From assembly GCA_023443925.1 (NCBI GenBank), contig JAEZSL010000123.1:1-5838 (forward strand): 5,838 nucleotides of DNA. The letters run 5' to 3'. The translations under genes were made by a program, and so were the position numbers. The notes beneath the pieces were generated by a model, which had not been told where the DNA came from, ran no database searches, and saw nothing but the letters and a program-made list of their open reading frames with translations. How positions within the stretch are numbered: position 1 is the stretch's first letter; the number at the start of each line of letters is the position of its first letter. Positions 1-5,838 of the stretch are shown one piece after another. This DNA is from Bacillota bacterium (GTDB lineage: Bacteria > Bacillota_A > Clostridia > Lachnospirales > Lachnospiraceae).

Positions 1-39
1 TGATTATTGTTATAATCAACTTGTTATTGGAATGATTAT
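1..39. repeat. Three copies of TGATTAT box upstream of surface-protein gene
   Basis: TGATTAT occurs at 1-7, its reverse complement ATAATCA at 12-18 (together a 7-bp dyad around TGTT), and a direct copy again at 33-39. The third copy lies between the candidate -35 and -10 elements of the promoter for the gene at 96. This arrangement could be an operator for a DNA-binding regulator. The DNA is very AT-rich, so chance recurrence is possible, and no regulator family is recognised. Confidence 0.35.
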
Positions 40-57
40 ATTTGACAAAAATATAAT
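27..57 (+). promoter_or_regulatory. Candidate sigma-A type promoter of surface-protein gene
   Basis: A perfect -10 hexamer TATAAT is at 52-57. The best-placed -35 is TTGGAA at 27-32, with a 19-base spacer, slightly longer than ideal. A perfect TTGACA also sits at 42-47, but no good -10 lies 16-18 bases downstream of it; the nearest, TATATT at 71-76, is 23 bases away. The -10 is persuasive and the -35 assignment is uncertain. More promoter sequence may lie to the left of the window. Confidence 0.45.
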
Positions 58-78
58 ACCAAACCAAACCTATATTTT

Positions 79-85
79 AAGGAGG
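79..85 (+). promoter_or_regulatory. Strong ribosome binding site for the 863-aa gene
   Basis: AAGGAGG at 79-85 is a near-perfect match to the anti-Shine-Dalgarno sequence. It stands 10 bases before the ATG at 96, which fixes the start codon and fits strong translation of an abundant protein. Confidence 0.85.
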
Positions 86-95
86 AAGAAAGAAT

Positions 96-2687
96 ATGAG
101 GAAAAATTTCTTTAAAAAGAAATTAGCTTCCACTCTTGCTTTAGCAATGGTAGTAACAAGCTTAGTTACACCTACAAGTGCATCAGCAGCTACTACTACT
201 AAAGTTGTTAAACAGGGCGGAAAAGCAGCACCAACAATTCTCTATGTTGGTGACAAAGGCACAGATTACGGCCTGAGCAAAACATTCAAAGGTAATAAAT
301 ATACCTGGACAATCAGCAATTCAGCAATTGCTACAATTAACAAATCAGGTGTTGTTACAGCAAAAGCACCTGGAACAGTAACTGTCAAAGTTACAGCTAG
401 AAACGCTAAGGGCAAATGGCTTGCAGCTTTCACACACAAGGTTAAAGTTAACCTTCGTGCAACTAGCGTTGATATCGGTGCTGACGACTTTACATTAGTA
501 ATGGGTCAGGAAAAAGATTTAAATGCAGTTAAGACTCCTGCTAAATCAACTGACGCTCTGAAGTATGTATCTGATAATACTGCAGTTGCTACAGTAAATG
601 CAAAAACTGGTGTTGTTAAGACTGTTGGTGTTGGTGAAGCTACCATCACTGTACTTTCTAAAGCAGTTTCCACAAGTGCAGATACAAGCAAGTACAACAA
701 AAAAGATACAGTTAAAGTAACTGTTGTTGATGGTATCCAGTCCATTAAACAGACTACACCTACTAAATTAGAAGTTACATTTGCTACAGATCAAAGCAAG
801 AAATTAACTTCTAGCGATCTTACAATAACTGATGCTGATGGTGTTAAACAGATTATCAAATCCTTAGATTTCTCAGCAGATGGTAAAACAGCAACTGTTG
901 GACTTTATGTAGAATTATCTGATTCTGTAGTTTATAAAGTAGTTTATGGTACAACTGATAAGACTTTTACAGCAAGTAAAGGTGAAGTTGCATCTGTTGT
1001 ATTAGAAGGCAAAACAGTTCAATATGCTAAACCTACTGGAATCGGTGTTAAACTGTTAGACAAAAATGGTGTTGATGTAACAAATAATACTGCATTACAG
1101 TATGTAACGTTTGAATATGATAACTCAGAAGCTTATATCGGTATGAATTCTGATAACGATGGTTATGAAATTAACGTTTACAATTTCCCTAAAGCAGTTT
1201 CAGTAACAGCTACTTATCACACATATAAATATGTTGATGCAGTAGAAACTACTTATAAAGCATCTGCAGTATTTAATTCTGTAGAAGAAATTAAAAATAC
1301 AGCTAAAGATATCGTTTATACGGTAGCTTCAACTAATAACGGACCTGACTGGACCGCTGTTAAGACTTCAGTTCCTGCAACTGCTTTTAATTACAAAGTG
1401 TACATCAAAGCTACTGATGTTGCAAGTGGTGATGACTTAACAGAAGCTAATTTTGGCTTTGAAACATCAGATGCTAATATCTTAACTGTATCCAGCGACG
1501 GTACTATTTATCCGATCAAAGCTGGTAGCGCTTATGTTAAAGCTACTTATGGTGCTACAACAAGAATGCTTGCTGTAACTATCGGAAGCGAAGCAAAAGT
1601 AGCTCAAGTTACCCCAAGCACAAACAGTGTGACTCTTTATTATGTAAAACCTGTATTAGACAGTGCTGGTAATGTTACTAAACAAGGATATTGGGTAGAT
1701 GGTTCTAAGAGTATTACATTTGATGCTAAAGATCAGTATGGAGATATAATCCCGGCTGGAAGCGATGTAGTTGATCCTGAATTATTATCAAGCAATAAAA
1801 CTAAAAATGCTTCTAATGCATTCACAGTAGATCCATCAGGAGATACAGTTACTTTTACTGCTGATTCAGTTAATGACAATAATGACGGAACTTATAATTT
1901 CAGAGTTACTTATAAAAACAGACCAGTTACAGTTACTGTTAAAGTAGTTCAGGTAACTAATCGTACTATTACATCTGTTCAGTACAGTGCAGGAAACGCT
2001 ACATTAGATGCTGCTGTAACAGCTTCTACAGATGGTGACGAAGCTAAGACATTAACACTTCATGGTTACAATTCAAGCGGACAGCAGGTTGCTAACTTAA
2101 GTACTGGTGAAGGCTATATAAACGATACTACTAATCTTCCGCTTGTAGATGGTAACGGTGATCCACTTGCTGATAAAGTAAGCTTCAAAGTTACTCTTGA
2201 TGGAGATGCTTATGCTGGTTCTGCAGTTGTTACAGGTACAGGTATTGCAACTAAAGTTATTGCTTTAGACTTCCCTACTACTGGCAATATTGCAACTCAG
2301 TCAGCTACTGGAACTTATGCAATCAAAGCAACTTATGATGGCAAATATCACTATACATCAACTGTTGTTGTAAAGAACAGCCAGACAGCTCCTACTGTTA
2401 AGCTTGTAGATTCTTCTATAACTGAAGGAAATACTTATCTGGAAACTGTTAAGGAAGCATTTACTGCTAAACTTGGTGGAACAGAGTTAGAAATTATCGA
2501 CGCTACTGTAGTTATAAAAAATAGACCTGTTGATCCAGCTGATATTGATTCTGTTTCTACTACAAAAGGTAATAACATAACAGTTAAGAAAATTGTTGTG
2601 GCTCAGCCTATTGTATTAGCAGATGGAACTGAAATCATTGTACACCGTACAATTAATGTTGATCGAATGATTACAATAGTTGAATAA
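96..2687 (+). CDS. Secreted Ig-like (BIG2) domain surface protein, S-layer candidate
   Basis: The 863-residue product begins with a classical Sec signal peptide: basic MRKNFFKKK, a hydrophobic core at about residues 10-24, and an AxA site (A29-S30-A31), so the mature chain probably starts at A32. Residues 35-118 form a bacterial Ig-like BIG2-type domain (the ITISN-like stretch at 71-75, then SGVVTAKAPGTVTV). Residues 121-213 form a second (DNTAVATVNAKTGVV), and about 435-498 a third, more divergent one (SDANILTVSSDGTIYPIKAG). Residues 214-295 resemble the beta-rich Big-like modules found between these in S-layer proteins. The rest is Thr/Val/Asp-rich and probably beta-sandwich, but I do not recognise its family. 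I see no cysteine, no LPXTG sorting signal, no C-terminal membrane anchor, and no SLH or choline-binding repeats. The start is set by the ribosome binding site at 79-85. Alanine codons are overwhelmingly GCT/GCA, as expected of high expression. A structural S-layer or adhesin-like wall role is inference from composition and architecture. The gene ends at its own terminator and is probably monocistronic. Confidence 0.88.
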   Translation: MRKNFFKKKLASTLALAMVVTSLVTPTSASAATTTKVVKQGGKAAPTILYVGDKGTDYGLSKTFKGNKYTWTISNSAIATINKSGVVTAKAPGTVTVKVTARNAKGKWLAAFTHKVKVNLRATSVDIGADDFTLVMGQEKDLNAVKTPAKSTDALKYVSDNTAVATVNAKTGVVKTVGVGEATITVLSKAVSTSADTSKYNKKDTVKVTVVDGIQSIKQTTPTKLEVTFATDQSKKLTSSDLTITDADGVKQIIKSLDFSADGKTATVGLYVELSDSVVYKVVYGTTDKTFTASKGEVASVVLEGKTVQYAKPTGIGVKLLDKNGVDVTNNTALQYVTFEYDNSEAYIGMNSDNDGYEINVYNFPKAVSVTATYHTYKYVDAVETTYKASAVFNSVEEIKNTAKDIVYTVASTNNGPDWTAVKTSVPATAFNYKVYIKATDVASGDDLTEANFGFETSDANILTVSSDGTIYPIKAGSAYVKATYGATTRMLAVTIGSEAKVAQVTPSTNSVTLYYVKPVLDSAGNVTKQGYWVDGSKSITFDAKDQYGDIIPAGSDVVDPELLSSNKTKNASNAFTVDPSGDTVTFTADSVNDNNDGTYNFRVTYKNRPVTVTVKVVQVTNRTITSVQYSAGNATLDAAVTASTDGDEAKTLTLHGYNSSGQQVANLSTGEGYINDTTNLPLVDGNGDPLADKVSFKVTLDGDAYAGSAVVTGTGIATKVIALDFPTTGNIATQSATGTYAIKATYDGKYHYTSTVVVKNSQTAPTVKLVDSSITEGNTYLETVKEAFTAKLGGTELEIIDATVVIKNRPVDPADIDSVSTTKGNNITVKKIVVAQPIVLADGTEIIVHRTINVDRMITIVE

Positions 2688-2703
2688 TAAATTCTAAACT
2701 TTT

Positions 2704-2738
2704 AAATAGGTGAGATTCTTTGAATCTCACCTATTTTT
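2704..2738 (+). terminator. Intrinsic terminator of the surface-protein gene
   Basis: A perfect 15-bp inverted repeat (arms 2704-2718 and 2722-2736) closes a TTT loop, and the right arm runs into five T residues at 2734-2738. It begins 16 bases after the TAA at 2685-2687. The position and form are typical of a Rho-independent terminator. Confidence 0.92.
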
Positions 2739-2759
2739 ATGGCTTTACGTCAATAGTTG

Positions 2760-2784
2760 GGGTGGGATTCTTTGAATCCCACTC
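2760..2784. repeat. Second hairpin, sister of the upstream terminator
   Basis: A 9-bp perfect stem (arms 2762-2770 and 2774-2782), extendable by a G-T and a G-C pair, closes the same TTT loop as the terminator at 2704-2738. The core differs from the terminator core by a paired A-to-G and T-to-C change that keeps the stem intact. No T tract follows on the plus strand, so it is unlikely to terminate plus-strand transcripts. It lies inside the presumed end of the ISL3 relic and may be the element's own terminal hairpin. Confidence 0.7.
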
Positions 2785-2881
2785 AGTACTATGTTTAGAG
2801 ATCTTTTTATGCTTACTTCTATAATTTCTGTTTCTGGGTATGCCAAATAGGTTTCTGGTTTTTAATGTCGTCCATTTACTA

Positions 2882-3390
2882 TCAGATAGAGCAATGAATG
2901 ATTCACGTCCGTAAACGGTTAAAGTTACGGACTCCAAAAGATATTCTCTTTAGTACCTTGTTTTTATTATTATAGCATTCGGTTGGCCATTGATATTTTA
3001 TACTTGAAGGAATTTAGTATTCTATTATTTCCTATAGCCTTTTTCTGAGGTTTTAATTGCCCAGGTCACATATCTAATGAATTGTTATTTATCTGTGATT
3101 ATGGTTTCAATCGGGTAGTATGCTTTTGCCAGGTCTTTATAAGGTTCCTAAATATAGCCGACAAACAATTTTAATTCGATGACGCTAGGCCTGGTTTGTT
3201 TTCTAAAGTAGAAGAAATAATGGCTCGTGGTTCTGCCTGGCAGGATGTCAAGAATACAGTGCTTTGTGGACAGTGGTGAGAATTCATTGATATTTACTGG
3301 CATCCGTATTACTCTAAAATACATCAATGGGGTTACACTCCACAAGAGAGGTATTTTCAAATACTTAAGAATCCTTAATAAATCTTGCAT
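2882..3390 (-). pseudogene. ISL3-family transposase remnant (stops, frameshifts, internal deletion)
   Basis: Read from 3390 leftward, one frame gives VNINEF, CILDILPGRTTSHYF, a TAG at 3150-3148, EPYKDLAKAYYPIETIITDK, a TAA at 3087-3085, QFIRYVTWAIKTSEKGYRK, then a TAA at 3027-3025. These match, in order, the ISL3 transposase segments usually seen as IDEF, LDILPDR, DMWxPYKDLAKAYFP, DKYHFIRQVTWA. A second frame gives RILNSFK (about 3024-3003), and a third gives PTECYNNKNKVLKRISFG and VRNFNRL, the usual C-terminal SNGxxEGxNNKIKxLKR and GxRNFxxFRxRI region, with a TGA at 2905-2903 where Arg is expected and a natural-looking stop at 2884-2882. Roughly 90 residues normally lying between the QVTWA and ILNSF segments are absent, as is the N-terminal zinc-finger/HTH part. 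Of the DDE triad, the first Asp has become Asn (INEF), the second is lost at the TAG, and only the Glu remains. The enzyme is certainly dead. Similarity is clear leftward from about 3345 and doubtful between there and 3390. Confidence 0.75.
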
Positions 3391-3413
3391 ATTGCCAATT
3401 TCTATGATAAAAT
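3385..3413 (+). promoter_or_regulatory. Candidate promoter of the glycosyltransferase fusion gene
   Basis: TTGCAT at 3385-3390 and TAAAAT at 3408-3413 are separated by exactly 17 bases, a good sigma-A type match, about 40 bases before the start codon. It sits at the edge of the IS relic, so the relic may supply the -35 region. The terminator at 2704-2738 and the dead element upstream make a promoter here necessary if the gene is to be expressed independently. Confidence 0.5.
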
Positions 3414-3437
3414 CCTTCTTAGTGGAAACCGAAAACC

Positions 3438-3443
3438 AGGAGG
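3438..3443 (+). promoter_or_regulatory. Ribosome binding site of the fusion gene
   Basis: AGGAGG at 3438-3443 lies 9 bases before the ATG at 3453. It supports that ATG as the true start, and the conserved GT2 N-terminal motif VSIVVPVYN begins only a few residues in. Confidence 0.85.
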
Positions 3444-3452
3444 AATTCTATA

Positions 3453-5838
3453 ATGAATAAGTATAAGGTGAGTATCGTTGTTCCTGTGTATAATGTTGAA
3501 AAATACCTAACACAGTGTATGGAGAGCCTGGTAAACCAGACTTTAAAAGAGATCGAAATAATTGTCGTCAACGATGGTAGCCCTGATAACAGTATAAAAA
3601 TATTAGAACAATACGAAAAGAAATACCCTGATATGGTCAAAGTCTTTACAACTGAGAATCGGGGGGTTAGTCATGCCCGTAATTACGCTTTGGACCGTGC
3701 TGTGGGTGAATATATAATGTTTGTTGACAGTGATGACTTTGTGGAACTTGAGATGGCTGAGAAGCTTTATGATAAAGCGACAAAAGATCAGAATGACCTG
3801 GTAATGTGCGCCAGGTACAATGTTTATGAAATTGAGGGTAAAAAGGAATTAAAGCGTAAGGTAATGAATATTTTCTCCATGAATCAGAACTTTAAGATGT
3901 CTGAGAGAAAGTTTGAACTTGTGCATGCATCCCCATTCCCATGGGACAAGCTGTATAAGCGTGAATTGCTTACTAATATCCGCTTCCCGGAAGGAATTCG
4001 TTTTGAAGACTTAGTTGTAGCTTTTGAGGCAGTGGTTATGGCCGAAAATATTGGTGTTCTTCCGGAACCACTTTATAATTACAGGAAGACAACCCAGGTA
4101 GGGTTTTTAAATAGCTTTTCCGAAGCTACAAAAGATATCGTAAAAGCATTTACGTTATTATTTGATTACATGAAAGAAAATGATTTATTTGAAACGTTTG
4201 AAGAAGAGCTTGAATATATCTGTACGAGGCACTTCTTTTTTCGTTATGAATCATTTTATACGGACGGCAAAAAGGGCCAATTACAACTAAAAAAAGATAT
4301 TATTAATATAACCCAGGATTTCCTGGATAAAGAAATACCAGATTGGATTCACAATCATTATCTTCATTTTACTGCAGGTCAATCCTTGAAAAAACACTTA
4401 AAGTACTACGTTGACAGAAAAAAAACAATTCGTTACGTAACTATGCGTGAACGCATTCCTTCTATAGTGTATAAAGTAGGGACAAAATTTATTGGCATAA
4501 AGGATAAGTTCGTAAATAAATGGAGAAAATTTAAAAAGACAAAAAATAAAATGGCAGCAATAAATAAAGGTTTACGTAAACTACGTATTTTTAAATTATT
4601 TAATATGCCATTAGACTTAAAATATACTAAGTACTATGAAACCTTAGCCGTTAATGATAAAGTGATATTATTTGAATCTAAACACGGTGACGATCTGGCA
4701 GGTAATATTTTTAATATGATTTATGAAACCGGAAGGGATAAATATAAGGACTTCCGTGTTTTACTTGTATTAAAAAGGGAACTCTATTCCACTTATGATG
4801 CGTTATTAAAAAACTATAATATCAATCATGTAACCTTTGTGGAATTACATTCCGATGAGTATTTACGCGCTTTGGCGGCTGCCAAATACCTGGTGACAGA
4901 TACCAGTCTGCCTCCTTACTTTATTAAGAAGCCTGAGCAGGTATATTTAAATACCTGGCATGGTACCCCTCTTAAGGCCATGGGCAGAATTGTGCCTGAC
5001 AGGGAATATGCTCTTGGTAATGTACAAAGAAACTTTAATATAGCGGATTACTTATTATACCAAAATGAGTTCTCCAGAGATATATTCTTAAAAGATTATA
5101 TGCTGGATAAGATATATGAAGGAAAGGTATTATTATCCGGATATCCCAGAAATTCCTCCTTTTATCGAACAGATAGAAGAGATAAAATAAGAAAAGAGTG
5201 CGGACTTGAGGATAAACAGGTTATTGTATATATGCCAACCTGGAGAGGTCTGCTTCATAAAAAGGAATCCAAGGCGCAGGTAGACAAGATATTTGGATAT
5301 CTGGCTCATCTGGATCATAAATTAAAGAATAATCAGGTGTTATATGTTAAGCTGCATCCATTCGTTAAAAGAGGTATTGATTACAGCCAATTATTGCATA
5401 TCAGGGAATTCCCGGCTGAATACGAAACATATGACTTTTTAAATGCCAGTGATATGCTTATTACAGACTATTCCAGTATTATGTTTGACTATGCGGTCTC
5501 CGGGAAGAAGATTATTTTATTTACCTATGACCGTGCAGAATATTTAGGAGACAGGGGAATTTATATCGGTCTGGATGATATGGATTTACCGAAAGTGGAA
5601 ACCGTTGATGCATTGATAGCAGAAATCAATAACACAGAGTTTGCATACCCTAAGTTTTATGAGCAATTCTGTAGTCTGGATTCGTCAGATACCGCAAAAA
5701 ATGTATGTGATACGGTCTTTTTGAATGAAGAAAATTTAGTAAGAACAGAAGAATACCAAAAGACAGCGGCAGATAATGTGCTTATTTATGTGAAATCCTT
5801 GAAGGATAATGATGAAGATAACCTGTTTATACAGGATA
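3453..5838 (+). CDS. Bifunctional GT2 glycosyltransferase / CDP-glycerol glycerophosphotransferase, 3' end outside window
   Basis: An open frame of 795 codons runs to the window edge without a stop. Residues 1 to about 230 are a family-2 (GT-A fold) glycosyltransferase: VSIVVPVYN at 6-14, NDGS at 40-43, the metal-binding DSDD at 92-95, WDKLYKR from W164, and the ED pair at E185-D186. Residues about 310-385 form a Lys/Arg-rich linker that may bind the membrane surface. From about residue 400 comes a TagB/TagF-type CDP-glycerol:polyol glycerophosphotransferase domain: FESKHGDD (E408), TWHGTPLK with His503, GYPRN (563-567), PTWRG (W597), KLHP with His635, and TDYSS (D672 region). The two His residues match the conserved histidines essential in TagF-like enzymes. 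It probably adds a sugar and transfers glycerol phosphate from CDP-glycerol while building a teichoic acid or phosphoglycerol-bearing wall polysaccharide on a lipid carrier at the inner membrane face. The sugar donor and acceptor cannot be told from sequence. There is no signal peptide. The C-terminal end of the protein is missing here because of the window edge, not because the gene is broken. Confidence 0.92.
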   Translation, partial: MNKYKVSIVVPVYNVEKYLTQCMESLVNQTLKEIEIIVVNDGSPDNSIKILEQYEKKYPDMVKVFTTENRGVSHARNYALDRAVGEYIMFVDSDDFVELEMAEKLYDKATKDQNDLVMCARYNVYEIEGKKELKRKVMNIFSMNQNFKMSERKFELVHASPFPWDKLYKRELLTNIRFPEGIRFEDLVVAFEAVVMAENIGVLPEPLYNYRKTTQVGFLNSFSEATKDIVKAFTLLFDYMKENDLFETFEEELEYICTRHFFFRYESFYTDGKKGQLQLKKDIINITQDFLDKEIPDWIHNHYLHFTAGQSLKKHLKYYVDRKKTIRYVTMRERIPSIVYKVGTKFIGIKDKFVNKWRKFKKTKNKMAAINKGLRKLRIFKLFNMPLDLKYTKYYETLAVNDKVILFESKHGDDLAGNIFNMIYETGRDKYKDFRVLLVLKRELYSTYDALLKNYNINHVTFVELHSDEYLRALAAAKYLVTDTSLPPYFIKKPEQVYLNTWHGTPLKAMGRIVPDREYALGNVQRNFNIADYLLYQNEFSRDIFLKDYMLDKIYEGKVLLSGYPRNSSFYRTDRRDKIRKECGLEDKQVIVYMPTWRGLLHKKESKAQVDKIFGYLAHLDHKLKNNQVLYVKLHPFVKRGIDYSQLLHIREFPAEYETYDFLNASDMLITDYSSIMFDYAVSGKKIILFTYDRAEYLGDRGIYIGLDDMDLPKVETVDALIAEINNTEFAYPKFYEQFCSLDSSDTAKNVCDTVFLNEENLVRTEEYQKTAADNVLIYVKSLKDNDEDNLFIQD

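Larger units (their letters stand above)
2741..3390 (-). mobile_element. Decayed, truncated ISL3-family insertion sequence
   Basis: This 650-base gap has no intact gene. On the minus strand it carries a broken ISL3-type transposase (2882 to about 3390), followed by a roughly 140-base non-coding tail ending in GGCTTTACGTCAATAG at 2741-2756 (plus-strand reading). A terminus starting GG, lying beyond the transposase 3' end, fits the layout of ISL3-family elements. No matching inverted repeat is visible towards 3390-3452, so the end carrying the transposase start appears to be lost. Target-site duplications therefore cannot be judged. The family call rests on translated motifs. The exact outer boundaries, especially near 3390, are estimates. 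Confidence 0.72.

Noticed and set aside
42..47. Perfect TTGACA as the -35 of the first promoter
   Set aside because: No acceptable -10 hexamer lies 16-18 bases downstream. The TATAAT at 52-57 is too close to pair with it.
506..745. Minus-strand open frame inside the surface-protein gene
   Set aside because: It is a shadow of a well-supported coding frame. Its hydrophobic look comes from the antisense of Thr/Val/Lys-rich codons.
2737..2937. Minus-strand 66-codon open frame with a TTG start
   Set aside because: It runs in a different frame through the C-terminal transposase remnant and the IS tail, so it is a by-product of the decayed element. It has no recognisable domain and no ribosome binding site that I can see.
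3148..3390. Minus-strand 80-codon open frame as an independent gene
   Set aside because: Its C-terminal half reads as ISL3 transposase (DILPGR and following) and its stop is a point mutation within the family alignment. It is part of the pseudogene.
3227..3460. Plus-strand 77-codon open frame just upstream of the glycosyltransferase
   Set aside because: It lies antisense to the transposase remnant, overlaps the fusion gene start by a few bases, and has no ribosome binding site or family resemblance.
3419..3640. Minus-strand open frame over the start of the fusion gene
   Set aside because: It is antisense to the conserved GT2 N-terminus, with no support of its own.
4431..4440. CGTTACGTAA palindromic stretch within the fusion gene
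   Set aside because: It is a short palindrome inside a coding region with no repeats elsewhere in the window, and is probably chance.
5133..5318. Minus-strand open frame over the CDP-glycerol transferase domain
   Set aside because: It is antisense to conserved GYPRN and PTWRG motifs of the real gene.
1..5838. CRISPR array, tRNA, rRNA, riboswitch or novel defence system
   Set aside because: I saw no regularly spaced repeats, no tRNA-like cloverleaf, no rRNA motifs, no known riboswitch core in either leader, and no nuclease, helicase, reverse transcriptase or toxin motifs in the intact genes.

Overview
The window looks like chromosomal DNA from a low-GC Gram-positive bacterium of the Clostridia, most likely a Lachnospiraceae-type organism. 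The reasons are AT-rich DNA, strong AGGAGG ribosome binding sites, a Gram-positive signal peptide on a BIG2-type surface protein, and a GT2/CDP-glycerol transferase fusion of the kind common in Clostridia. The taxonomic call is inference; no rRNA or other marker gene is present.

Layout. Positions 1-95 hold the promoter and leader of the first gene, with three copies of a 7-base box. Positions 96-2687 (+) encode an 863-residue, cysteine-free secreted protein with Ig-like (BIG2) domains, a good candidate for an S-layer or other abundant surface protein. A strong intrinsic terminator follows at 2704-2738. Positions 2741 to about 3390 hold no live gene. Read on the minus strand, this stretch is a decayed and truncated ISL3-family insertion sequence: the transposase can be followed in pieces from near its first catalytic Asp to its C-terminus, with in-frame stops, frameshifts and a large internal deletion. 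The probable IS end starts at 2741, just after the terminator. A promoter and ribosome binding site at 3385-3443 then lead into a long gene that starts at 3453 (+) and runs off the right edge. It encodes an N-terminal family-2 glycosyltransferase fused to a CDP-glycerol glycerophosphotransferase (TagB/TagF type) domain.

How the parts relate. Both intact genes concern the cell surface: one is an exported structural protein, the other a cytoplasmic or membrane-associated enzyme for a wall polymer carrying glycerol phosphate, such as a teichoic acid or a phosphoglycerol-decorated polysaccharide. They are transcribed in the same direction but separated by a terminator and an IS relic, so they are probably separate transcription units.

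I found no evidence of a new defence or mobile system. The most informative observations are the unannotated ISL3 relic, a pair of near-identical hairpins with compensatory base changes flanking the IS end, the repeated box in the first promoter, and the two-domain enzyme.
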